From Branchiostoma floridae (Eukaryota > Chordata > Leptocardii > Amphioxiformes > Branchiostomatidae), in the NCBI RefSeq assembly GCF_000003815.2, contig NC_049995.1:1427344-1491343 (forward strand): DNA of 64,000 nt, in the 5' to 3' direction. This document shows positions 1-11,900 of the stretch, piece by piece. Position numbers and translations under genes: made by a program. How positions within the stretch are numbered: position 1 is the stretch's first letter; every line of letters starts with the position of its first letter. Below the pieces are notes generated by a model, which saw only the letters and a program-made list of their open reading frames with translations, searched no databases and was not told where the DNA came from.

Positions 1-711
1 GTTCCTCTCATGGGCTGAACTGGTCAACTGGAACGAGTGGTCTTATCGACCAATGGTGGCAGTCCATGATACTGAATAAAACATGACTCAGATCACATGT
101 CAGCAACCTCCTGCTCTTTTTTTTGCTTTCTTCTATATAAACATATATCAAGAGAGTCCATTTACCATGTCAGCCATGCAATTATAACAATATGGCCCTA
201 TCATATCTAATTATGGGGGCAAATCTGCTGGAAGGGAGTGGAAAAAATACAGATAAAGTGTGAAAATAAGCTTCAAGTTAATATAATACTATGAACCAAA
301 CACAACAGAAAAAGTTTGGTTTTGTTGATTTTGGTTGATATCTCTGTGAAGATATTAATTTCGCAGACAGCATGAGTTCTAGTTTCTTGTCCCTAACAAC
401 TAGCTCTACTTCTAAGGAACAGCTCATTTTCACAGCATTACTAATACTACTCAGGATGCCTCATTGTATGATTCCGCTTGATGTGCTGACCACTGTCGCA
501 TTGACTGGAGTGATCATGTCACGTAGGGATACTGCTGATGACGTTATCCAATCCTGTTTAGGAATAGCAGCTATCCCTAAAGTCACACAGCATGTGCCTA
601 ACAGCTCTATATTATACAGCTGTCCCCTTCCCAGACAGGACAACTAGCTACTTCTCATCATGTATCATATTTAGCAGCAGCATCCCTAAAGTCATCATTA
701 CTCATTTACTG

Positions 712-3700
712 TCATTTCCCAGACAGCATGAGCTCCAGCTCCTTCTCCTTGTGTCTCACAGCCCTACTGTTCAGGAATAGCAGCTGTCCCTGAGGTAAGA
801 AGTGGTGCAGGATGGCCGCCACCCTGTCCGCTTTCTGTAGCACCTCCTCAGGCTGGGTCAGCACTCGCAGGTGCTGTCTCAGCAGTCGGAAGATCTGAGA
901 CAGCGTGGCCGCGGCTTGCTGACGGTTCTCATGGTTCTCACAGACCAGCGCCAGGCCACAGTTTGCAGCTGTCTGCCACACGGTGAACACTTTTGTTCCA
1001 AATGGTTCTCCAGGTGGCATTTGGAAGATGCCTGTTTGTGGAACTACAGCCCCCTCCTGGGAAAGATGTCTCCTGACCTACAATACAGAGAGAAAACAAG
1101 AAAAAGTCGGAACAATGTATGGTAATCTGTTTATAGATGGGAGTTGAACTACCTGTATATAACAACTAAATTAAACGTAATCTAATAGACTAAGTATATA
1201 AGTGTCATACTGTAAACTGCTTTAGGAAAGTTTGGCATTGTGTCCTTTTGACAAGAAATTGTATACAAAATTTGCCCACATAGGCGATACGAGCACTGAC
1301 TGATAAGAGAAATTGTTCTTTTCCTTTTTCTCTCAAAATTTACTTAATACATTATGTATGTAAGTCACAGGCTTTTCGAGATTCCTTTATTCCTTTATGA
1401 TGATTACATATGATGAAACAAATGGCTTTTTTTTATTCTCCTGTCAATTTGACAGATGAGCAGGCAGACAGGCATTTACCTGTTTGCCTGACCTGCACAT
1501 GACTTTTTATGGTGAAGAAGGGGTGTGCAATTCCTTCTCCACCCTCTCGTCTACTGGAGCACCAAGTCTCACAGGGACAGAACTGTATGCCACGTGTAAG
1601 ACGGCTTCAGCAGATGCAGCTTTGTTGTTCGGAATATCCATCTCCTAAGGTCTTCCGATCAAGGATGTAAGGGATTCCTCCTACCTCCGACTCGTGTAAG
1701 CGGGTGCGTCATGCCAGAACATGCCCCCGAGGCCTGTCTCAGCCACATGGCCACAAAGGCCTGCCACTGCCACTAGCCGCAGCTAGATACTCATTTGCAC
1801 CTGAGTCAAGTGAGGAAAGTCGTGTAAAGAGCCTTTCCCAAGGGCACAATATTGGTGGCACAGCGGGTTTTGAACTCAGGACCTCTTGGGCCTGAGGCGA
1901 ACACGCTGCCGATTAAGCCACGTGGTCTCACTTTGGCTTATTAATATTGTTAAGTAATAGGCCCCATTCATAATAAGACGGTTTGCAGATCAGATTTCGA
2001 GCTGAAACCACCAAAGCATGATGTGGCTCTGAACGGTTGAAGTTACATTGTTACCTAATTTGCGAACCCGGTCTGCCTAAACACCACAAACGACCCAGAA
2101 ACACCACAAACGACTCTAATATGCAGTGTATATGGGTCAAAGACCTTGTGTGGCACTCTGGAGACATTGTTTATACATTTATGAATTTAAAAAACGCAGT
2201 AAGTCCTACGTATTCACCAGTTATTTCAAGTTAGTCCGCTGGTTTCAAGATGGAAGCAATTCTTGACCGCCATTTTGGATCACCCGTGCTAGTGGTCTGC
2301 ATGGGGAAGTTCTCGATACCTTCCTTGGTTCCATAGACGACATGGCGATAAAACTGTGGAGGCTGTTGGTTCATAGATTATAGCACACCGCAATTCTATC
2401 ATTGTCAACTTATAAAACTTGTATACTATTAAAGTGACTTTTTCAGCCTCAAATGCAAGCAAGCACGATCCAACATGGTGGCCAACAATTTCTTTAATCT
2501 TGAAACCGGACTAACTCAAAATAACTGGTGAATATGTAGGACTTGTTGCACTATCTTAAATTCATGAATGTATAAACAATGTCTCCAGAGCACCACACAA
2601 GGTCTTTGACCCATATACACTGCATATTAGAGTCGTTTGTGATCGTTTGTGGTGTTTCTGGGTCGTTTGTGGTCGTTTGTGGTGTTTAGGCATACCCCGC
2701 GAACCACCCCTGGTAGGTAGCTTCGATGTGGCTCAGGCGACTTGTGACTCTAGTATGAGCAAAAGTGTAGCTTGAGGCCAGCTTAGTTTGCATATTGACC
2801 CGGTCAGTCACGTGGCCATCTAAAAATTTTGTATTTTCCACGCCAAACCAGCTTTGCTGGTACATGTATATATTGCAGATCCTATGGCAGACACGCTACT
2901 AGAATTGGAGAGTTTGTGTTTGAATATATGAGGAGACATGATAAAAGTCTATAACGATTGGTAACAGTTATAGACACCTGCTTTAATACATTAAACTATT
3001 TCACTAGAATGGGAGTAGCCAGCAGGTAGTCTCCCAGTCAGCACTGAGGAGACCACAGANNNNNNNNNNNNNNNNNNNNNNNNNNNNNNNNNNNNNNNNN
3101 NNNNNNNNNNNNNNNNNNNNNNNNNNNNNNNNNNNNNNNNNNNNNNNNNNNNNNNNNNNNNNNNNNNNNNNNNNNNNNNNNNNNNNNNNNNNNNNNNNNN
3201 NNNNNNNNNNNNNNNNNNNNNNNNNNNNNNNNNNNNNNNNNNNNNNNNNNNNNNNNNNNNNNNNNNNNNNNNNNNNNNNNNNNNNNNNNNNNNNNNNNNN
3301 NNNNNNNNNNNNNNNNNNNNNNNNNNNNNNNNNNNNNNNNNNNNNNNNNNNNNNNNNNNNNNNNNNNNNNNNNNNNNNNNNNNNNNNNNNNNNNNNNNNN
3401 NNNNNNNNNNNNNNNNNNNNNNNNNNNNNNNNNNNNNNNNNNNNNNNNNNNNNNNNNNNNNNNNNNNNNNNNNNNNNNNNNNNNNNNNNNNNNNNNNNNN
3501 NNNNNNNNNNNNNNNNNNNNNNNNNNNNNNNNNNNNNNNNNNNNNNNNNNNNNNNNNNNNNNNNNNNNNNNNNNNNNNNNNNNNNNNNNNNNNNNNNNNN
3601 NNNNNNNNNNNNNNNNNNNNNNNNNNNNNNNNNNNNNNNNNNNNNNNNNNNNNNNNNNNNNNNNNNNNNNNNNNNNNNNNNNNNNNNNNNNNNNNNNNNN

Positions 3701-4584
3701 NNNNNNNNNNNNNNNNNNNNNNNNNNNNNNNNNNNNNNNNNNNNNNNNNNNNNNNNNNNNNNNNNNNNNNNNNNNNNNNNNNNNNNNNNNNNNNNNNNNN
3801 NNNNNNNNNNNNNNNNNNNNNNNNNNNNNNNNNNNNNNNNNNNNNNNNNNNNNNNNNNNNNNNNNNNNNNNNNNNNNNNNNNNNNNNNNNNNNNNNNNNN
3901 NNNNNNNNNNNNNNNNNNNNNNNNNTGTTTGATCATCAGGCTACTGGCAAATACCTGTACAGTACGCTATAGCACTTTGTGCAGGTGCAATGCATTTCAA
4001 TAAAGTTACCAGTATAGTGGCACACACACACATGCACACACACACAATCACATACATGCTCACGCACACACACACAGTGACATATGCCAATACACACACG
4101 GCCACAGGCACACATGCACACACACACCCTCACAAACATGCACACACAGTGACACACACATAGTGACTGTTATGATACAGTATCATAACACTGTCACACA
4201 CCAACACACGCTCACACACATGCACAGTGTCGACACACACATAGTGACATACACACACCAACACACACACGCTCACACACACACACACACCAACACACAT
4301 GCACACTCACTCACACACATACACAAGCGCGCGCGTTAGTCCCATGTAGACACACTGCTGGGGTGTACCTCCTCTCCCACTGGGTCGGCTGCGGCGCAGT
4401 GTTGCTGGAAGGAACATTCGGACTGAACCTGGCGGGCTACAGTAGCCACCTGCTCCTTCTGCCGGCCTCGTGCCGCCGTCTGAGCCAGGCTTCCGGTCTG
4501 GTCACCGGCACAGCCGTACATCTGGGCGTACAGAACTCTACAAGGGCCGGGCGTGACCGTCTGAATGATCACGGAGCGGACCAT
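712..4584 (-). CDS. AP5S1: AP-5 adaptor complex subunit sigma (two coding exons)
   Basis: Small (sigma) subunit of the AP-5 heterotetrameric adaptor, which in vertebrates acts at late endosomes/lysosomes together with SPG11/SPG15. Coding exons on the minus strand are 4584-4369 (72 codons, ends GEE before GTAC) and 1077-712 (121 codons plus stop, acceptor TTGTAG). Both junctions are phase 0, giving 193 residues; human AP5S1 is about 200. Exon 1 starts [10 protein letters not shown] and has [10 protein letters not shown] and [12 protein letters not shown], matching the family N-terminus (CRVLY and ILAVARQVES motifs). Exon 2 carries [10 protein letters not shown], a helical stretch, then [21 protein letters not shown], the most recognisable family signature (LPHGQLLFLN in human). 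The intron holds a SINE, a fold-back element, an 866-N gap and a CA microsatellite. Since both flanking phases are 0, an extra exon hidden in the gap cannot be excluded, but the length argues against it. The assignment rests on recalled family sequence. Confidence 0.85.
1500..1925 (-). mobile_element. tRNA-derived SINE (older copy)
   Basis: Read on the minus strand, the element starts near 1925 with a tRNA-like head. A box A-like stretch (GTGGCTTAATCGG) is followed by a box B-like stretch (GAGTTCAAAACCC) and then the family body motif (TTGTGCCCTTGGGAAAGGC). The head and first body segment resemble the SINE at 10763-11275, but the rest of the body differs, so this is a related subfamily or a chimera. 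It lies in the AP5S1 intron. The downstream (low-coordinate) boundary is uncertain. Confidence 0.6.
2075..2691. mobile_element. Fold-back / MITE element with arms of about 190 bp
   Basis: The left arm (2075-2252) and right arm (about 2499-2691) are near-perfect reverse complements. Both ends begin GCCTAAACACCACAAACG when read inward, and both arms contain the motif TGCAGTGTATATGGGTCAAAG in one or other orientation. Internally the arms repeat ACCACAAACGAC two or three times. No coding potential is visible, so the element is non-autonomous. No clear target-site duplication was found. It lies in the AP5S1 intron. Confidence 0.75.
3060..3925. other. Assembly gap (866 N)
   Basis: A run of N inside the AP5S1 intron. 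The non-round length suggests a sized gap. The sequence resumes just before a CA-rich microsatellite, a likely reason for the break. Confidence 0.99.
4017..4330. repeat. CA-rich microsatellite
   Basis: Interrupted (CA)n tract with GCACA, CTCACA and AGTGACA variants, in the AP5S1 intron immediately next to exon 1. It produces long C/V/H-rich spurious reading frames that are not genes. Confidence 0.95.
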
Positions 4585-4870
4585 GGTTCAAACTTCTGAC
4601 CAGCTGATGGCGAGCGGCCAAAGGTCATTGAAAGAAACCGGACGCGGATGTAGTGGTGAAAATCGCCATCTAGCGATTCCAACAGAAAACACATGTAGCT
4701 GTTGGGAGTTGCCAAATTTTCTCCGTCAGCCCATTAATTGAAGGAGCTTTGTTCACGGAACGGAATGAAAATTTGAGTAACGACAAATCATATTAATCCG
4801 TCTCTTTTAGAGCCCACCTGTCAGTAAACATAAGTCTGGTATGCAAATTCTTTCTAGTGCTTTACAAGTT

Positions 4871-5323
4871 AGGCCACGTTGATTTGATTATATGGATGAC
4901 ATCCGCGCTCGCACCAATTTTTGGCCATTTCAAAAAAAAAAAAAAGAGTTTTCGACCACACAATAAATTGTGCAAAGCACCTGTAAAATGAGCACAAATA
5001 TTCCGTAGATTGAAAAAAAAAAGTATCAGAAAACAGATAACTAATGCCATATATAGAATGCCAAAATGAATCTAAAGTCAAAGAATAAGATGTGAAAGGA
5101 CGGAAAGAAAAAAAATCTATTGTTGGTTGGGGGAGGTACCAGTACAGAAAATTTAAGTCCAGAGGATCATGGTATACCATACTATGTGTGTTTAGTCCTA
5201 TGTTCAACCTTCCTGGCCACTTTGATTTCATACTGAAGGCAACTTTTTTTTTATTCGCTCGCTCGCATCAGTTTTGGACTTCCTGGAGGATGTCATCCAT
5301 ATAATCAAATCAACATGGCCTTA
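4871..5323. mobile_element. MITE, 'GGCC' family copy A
   Basis: Terminal inverted repeats: the left end reads AGGCCACGTTGATTTGATT and the right end ATCAAATCAACATGGCCTTA. Just inside both ends is a segment around GGATGACATC (ATATGGATGACATC / GATGTCATCCATAT). Copies of the same family lie at 11424-12130, 43637-43982 and 62509-62791. No coding potential. It lies upstream of AP5S1 exon 1 (transcription sense). Confidence 0.75.
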
Positions 5324-8300
5324 GTCAATGTTCGGCTAATGCTGTTTTCTGCTCGTGCTGTTCATGAAGCAGTGAGAGGTAGGAAGCGGTCATAATTTTG
5401 AGCAATCCTACTTCTACGACTTCACATCACACAACATAACCACACCATACCCTGGATACCAGATCCTGGCCTTAATAATACCCATCGTGCACTAACTCGC
5501 TGTATAATTTCCTTGGGAGCATGTCGGCCCTAGAGCCGAGGACTTAAGCTGTACTAGTATGCCCTGGAAACAGTCTATAGGCTATAGCTAGCATCCAGGC
5601 TATTGACTAAAGAACAAGTTGATAATCTGTCAATCAATGGCAATCAGTAGGCCTTGAAGTGTCCCTCTTTTGGTGATCGCAGCTTTCGAATGGAATTGCC
5701 ATAATTATGAGTACAAAAGTAAATAAAATGACATCGAATTCATTCTCGACCGTTTCAATGCATTGAGATTACTGTACACGATTGACTACCTAAACGCACC
5801 CTTCTTCATGGAGACTGCCGACGACTGTGCTGAACCAAGCAGCTTTCATCAAGTGTTAGTCTCTTTGGTTGAACCATACCGCAGCGTTCGCACCACGTGT
5901 TCACAGAAAACAGAAACAACTCATACAGATCCGGATATATACTGTGGCCAAAAAACAGCACAGCGATCCCTCACCTGAGGAAAAAGGCCGACAACTGCAG
6001 GACGCCCTGGAGGAGATGAAGCGTGGTATGGTGGTTTTCTGAGCGCTGGTTGACAAATCTCGCCAATCTGTGGCTCAAGAACGAAGAAGTTCTTTCATAG
6101 ATTTACTCTTGTGCGTGACCAAATATCATTATAAAATAAAGTAGCTCAGCTGTCACATTAACTGTCAGCATACTATTTTGACATATAGTCTCACATGTTT
6201 AATATGGACAATGAACAATTTCAGCAGGTATAGAAGTTTGACAAGTCCTCATAGAGTAGAGCTAATTGACAACATGGAATATTCTGTAAGAAATACTCAT
6301 GAGGGAAAGATGTTTTATTTTTCTGACCCTCCCGCATATTAAGGCTTTATACAATGCTTATAGTAATGCCCTCAAATGTGAGTGTTGTGCCCCATGTTGT
6401 GAGTACTTCTGGAACAACCTCCAGTATAAAACATTAGACACACTATAGTCTCCTTTCCACAAGGGATGTTACAAAATCTAACAATTCCTTGTAGAATTTT
6501 GACATAAACATCATACTTTCTGTATAACGTTTATGAGAATATAATATTTTCAAAACAGCATGTTGGGATAGCATATAACATTTGATGTTCTCTTTTTTTC
6601 CTGACTGTACAAATATAAAGGCATCATCATCATTAAGACCTACTTTACTTAAGTACTACACATCATAGCCTAGTTCTCTACTCTAGTAGACTACAGCTTA
6701 TTTCTGAATGTGAAGAGAAATGAAGTGTAGTCTACTAGAGAAGTCTCCAGGCTTTAGTACTACACTTCTTCAAGACTTCCAACCGAGTGTAAAGCAAAGG
6801 TATAATAGACTATTCCATGCAGCTTCAATCTGACTTAATTTGAACCAAACTCACATTCCATTTGATCATCTGCAGTCATTTACAATGTTCCACTACAAAT
6901 TGAGTGACCTTTCTTTAGGGTGCCTAGTTCCAGGAAAAGCTGCTAAAGTTTTCACAAACATACAAAACTGTGCTGAAATTCCAGCCCCCGATGATTCAAT
7001 GGATACAGCAGGTCACATTAGCTGACCATAAGTCACTTTTTGTCTTGTCATTCAATAAAGCTTCTTATTTTCATTGTTGTTTCCAGTTAATACAGATTAC
7101 AGGCTCTTGCCAATCACAGTAGATGTTCTGCTAGGCTTCCAGCTGACAGTAAGTGTAAAGCGGACATGAATCTGTAGTCTACAGTACAAGTAGACTATGA
7201 CAATTTAGAGGAAAGTGAGCCTTAGTCTACATTATTTTCAAACAAAGAACAATTTAACAGAACCTTCAAATTCCTTATCTCAGCAGTCATACCAGTACTC
7301 GCTTAGCTTCTTACCCTACAACCACCCTCTTCTATGTAACACTCAATGTTGAAATACTTACTCAATACATGACGGTACAAAACCGGTTTTTCGTATTGGA
7401 CCGGTCTGGAAAAACAGGACCTGAAAAAATTAGGTGGACCAGAATGTGGACCTATTGGAAAATGAACAAATGATATGATCAGGCATTCACAAGTTTGGAG
7501 GCCTACCTGTGGAAAAAAATACAGTGAAGTATAGCATAGTTTTACAGTCGGTAGTACAGAGGCAGTTAGCCTTGTAGGATTTTAAAGCGACAGTTGTAGT
7601 CAAGTAGATTTCTTTGTAGCGAAATGGACTATTGTTTTGAGTATTAACCATTCACAAGTTTTCACATACTGAATCAGGTCCAGGTTCCGGTCCGGACCTG
7701 AATTTTCTGTACCGGTACCCACCCCTATTTGTTCCTAAAGGACCAAATTTGAAGCTATATTATGCGACAGATGACAATATCTGTATCTGTATCTGTATCT
7801 GTATAGCCGGTATAACCGCCATTCGGCGTAACACACCAGCTTCGCAGGCACGCGGCGCGGCAGCAGCTGGTTATATTACACTGAACGGTCCGTCACACCT
7901 AACTTTTGCGATATGACAAGTTCATAGACAGAAGGACGGCCCTTTGATAAATACATTTACTTTTTTATCATCCTTTCCACAATCTACAATCTGCACTCTC
8001 AGGGGTGACTTTATGGAGCCTTAGTCAGTAAAACTAATATCCTGGCAAAAATTGATCGTGGTGTACAATCATGTAAATCAGGTGGTCCAAGCAGAGGTTG
8101 GAGGGAGAAAGTTTAGTCATTAGAAACGGCAATCAAAAGAAGGTAAGAATATCCCCTCCAATCTTTGAGAGGAAAGAAAGATTGATCTAAAATAAAGTCT
8201 AACAGTAACAAATAGCTTGCACATACAAAATATGTACAAGAAAGCTCTTACAAACAAAAGCATCCACATCAAATTTCTACCAATACCCTAACCTTGTCTT

Positions 8301-8950
8301 GATTCTGTATCAGTCTGTGCATGTTCATGTGCAAGTCATAAATGCAAGACATAAAGACATTTTAAAAAAGCTTCCCTCCTAGGACATGATACCCCAAAAT
8401 TTTTTACATATGATTACATATTACATATATACTATACAACATTAATACAAGAAAGTTTTTATTAATATCCCAAGTTGATATCAACTGAAATATATTCTTG
8501 TAAATTCATCAAAATAGGCAGATAAAAGAGCATATATGTACGGTAACTGCAATAAGAACTACTGTACAATAAATAAACCTGAGTAAATTTTAAACAAGCT
8601 TTTTTCTCTTTATACATTAGGCAACCTGTATTTGCAAAGTATTCTAAACTAAACTGCCTATGATCTGGGCATGCTTGTCCAAGTTATGCACTGTTATACT
8701 GTATACATAACTTTACATGTATAAAATACAACATGGTGTACTCCATATCACCCTAGGAACCTGCCTGTTGGGCCATCCTACCAGCAGACTGGGACGTACA
8801 ATATTATTGTTGTTATACTGAAGTGAAAGATTTTCTAATGTTGCTCAGGTGTTTTAACAACACAAAAATATCTTGAACTTGCCCCCCCCCTCCCATGCTA
8901 CACTAGGTATTTTCCTTTCTACACATCTCCATTGGAAGGTGCTGGAGTTG
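5324..8950. other. Intergenic region between AP5S1 (start) and FBXO16 (end)
   Basis: No convincing exon was seen. Content: repeated short inverted pieces around the word GTAGTCTACT (6680-6760 and again 7170-7235); a fragment at 7371-7730 with GTACCGG/CCGGTAC words also found inside the MITE at 11424-12130; a (CTGTAT)n microsatellite at about 7777-7804. TTTATT at 8458-8463 is a minus-strand AATAAA about 490 bases beyond the FBXO16 stop and could be its polyadenylation signal. Confidence 0.5.
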
Positions 8951-11900
8951 TTACCACTCATCATCATCTGACTCAGCAGCTACAGGAACTGTCCAGGGGT
9001 TGGTTTTGAAGAGAGGAGCAGCTGAACAGGAAAAAAATCAAGAACAATTGTCAGCTACAGTCTGTAGCCATCTCTACTCCTACCCTTCACAAAACTAGCT
9101 CATCTTTAGGAGCTGACAGTTTATTGTGATGACATTTATCCACTGTGACATGTATCCATCAGTCCACTGTGGTCAGGATTCCACAGTGGACTTCCTATCA
9201 AACCTTTCTCCACACACTCCTGATCCAGTAAGTAATGTTTGCAGTACCCTGTCTTAGCAGGTCTACAGTCTTGTCTAACACAGTTGAAGCTGAAATATAT
9301 GGAGAATGTGTAACAGCATCTACAAACACACGTTCAAACACATGCACACACACACACATTGTCAAACACATGCACACTTCATACACATATATACCACAAA
9401 TTCATGTGCACACACACACCACACATGTACACACACCGCACGATGCACACCCACACACACATACATGCACACACATCACACATGCACACGCACACATGCA
9501 CACACCACAAGATGCACACAATACACACACATGCACACACACATGCACACACCACATGATGCACACACACACACATGCACACACACAATGATGCACACAC
9601 ACATATGCACACACACACACATGCATACACACATACGAACACAAACATTTGATGTGCTACATGTTTTCTACAGTTGTGATTTGCGAGACTAAGTGCCTTA
9701 CTTGGAGGATCCCGTTCTGATCTGGAGTTTGCCCTCTCGGCATCCCGCCCCAGCCGCGCGATGTTCCGTGCCGGTCCCGGTCTCTTCCCGGCATCCACAG
9801 AGTCGCTGACGTTGGCCGTGTTGGACAAGTTGACAAACGGAGCGCCTGTCTGGTGCTGGGCCCAGTCAGGACGCTCACCAAACTTGGGAGAGTCCAACTT
9901 GGACTGAGAGGGAGAAGATATCATTAGTACAGAAAGTCATGTGAAGTGCTTTTTCAAGGGCACAACGTCTGGGCATGTCAAAGTATTGAACCTCAGACTT
10001 ATTGTTTAAGAGCCAAATGCTCTAACTGTTGCACCACAGGATGCGACTCAAATGCATTCACACCAAGAGTCAGCATCACAACACTGAATAGAATTCTTGC
10101 ACATCCACAAATCAAAATTCTTGGGGTGGGGTGACATGCATCAGTGACATGTGTCCAATTTCTACTACAATATGGCTTTTTGCTGATCATAATACTATTA
10201 CAGTACTAATATTCAACCATTACTTTCAATACATTTTGTATTCCATCATGGAAACTGTGCTTCAATTTAGCAATACAATATGACAAAACTATATGGCTGA
10301 AAGAAACATGAATTGATGAAGTTAACAAACCGTTAAGTTTAGACTTTGACAGAACATGGAAAGTTACTTACTGTGGACTTGGCCTTGGCTAGTTTGGCTG
10401 TTTTTCTCGATGGTTTCTTGACAACAGACTTGGAGAAGAGTTGTGTCAGGTCTGGTACTGAGCCTCGTGTTCTCCTGGAGACAAGGATTTGGTCAAAATG
10501 TTACCCCACACTACAAACAGGTGACATCTTGTGTTTTGTTATCAGTATCAATTGTTACATGAGGAATCCAAAGGATGGGAAATCAAGTTCTGTGCCTGGT
10601 AACAGGTTTAGAAGTATATTGGGCAATATGCAAAGAGCTGAGTTTGTCAACTTCTGCTGGATATGTATTTAGGGCTACATCCAAAACAGAAGAAGTCCCA
10701 GCAAAAACATTTTATGCAGATGAAGCAGAAAAAGCGGAAAGCACATTTGGTGGATGCAGGATTATCATCACATCATCATCATCATTGGTCGACGTGATCA
10801 CACATGTTCGCACATGTTTACACACGACGGGGTTGTACCCACCCTTACGGGTGGCATACCTTTCGCTGGCTAATTACAAGACGGGGATGCGCCAGGTCTC
10901 CCGTCCGGGTGAATGATGTAATTCAGCATGTGGCTGATACGAGACAGAAGTTCGCCAGGCCTCCATCCGGGTGATTTGAAGTGAATCACCAACTCCACAC
11001 AAAAGGATTTGCACCAACACACACTGCACCATCGCACGTGTGTGGGTTCTTTAACGTGCATGGGGTGTAGCTCTCCCCATACACGGGACCTCCATTTAAC
11101 GTCCTATCCAAGGGACGGCCCTAGCCGAAGCTAGGTCTCTCATTTTCACCTGAGTAAAGTGAGGAAAGCTGTGTAAAGTGCCTTTCCTAAGGGCACAAGA
11201 TCGGTAACACAGCAGCTGGGTTCGAACCCACAACCTCTCGGTCACGGGCCGAACACTGCGCTACGCGGTCCCACCGGTAAATTATACGAGGGAGGAACAG
11301 GTCATAGCTTACAGACAGGATGTGCCCTCACTTTGGTACTTGCAGAGTTTTCAAAACAACATACCATGAGTCATGTATCCTGGACTCAGAATATAGATGT
11401 TCCCATGTGTGTTATATGATAGTTAGCCCATGTTGATTTGATTATATCGACATCCATGTGTGGCATCAATTTTCAGCTGTTTGCAAAAAAAATAAAAATG
11501 AATATGTGAAAGAGCAAAAATGAAAAATCTATTGTTGGTAGGGGTGGGTACCAGTACAGAAAATTCAGGTTAAGGTCCGGACTTGATTGTCAGTGAAAAC
11601 TTGTGAATTGTCAATTTTGCTACAAAGGAATCTGTTTGGTGGAGCACTGGCGCATTAAAATCCCATCTTCATGTATTATGGTTATCTTCCTCTGTACCTT
11701 TGACTGTAAAAACGTTAGTAAAAATGACTATAAACTCCACTCGACTTCACTCATTATTTTTTGGGCCCGTTAAGCCCCCAAATGCCTGTTGACATAGTGC
11801 GTCCATTTTCTAATCGGCGAACCTCATTCCACAGATTTTTTCAAGTCTGTTTTTTGGGACCAGTCCAAGAAGAAGAAGAAAACGGTTTTGTACCCATACA

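Noticed and set aside
3004..3936. 310-codon minus-strand open frame
   Set aside because: It consists almost wholly of N; only the ends are real sequence.
5763..6042. Open frame and a short coiled-coil-like stretch (EEKGRQLQDALEEMKRG)
   Set aside because: No matching splice partners or homologue could be recognised; too short to support as an exon.
9235..9924. Several long His/Thr- or Cys/Val-rich frames over the CA repeat
   Set aside because: They are translations of a microsatellite. Only the part from 9702 to 9903 on the minus strand is a real exon (FBXO16).
11200..11275. Functional tRNA gene
   Set aside because: A and B boxes are present, but the rest does not fold as a full cloverleaf by eye and it is fused to a SINE body and tail.
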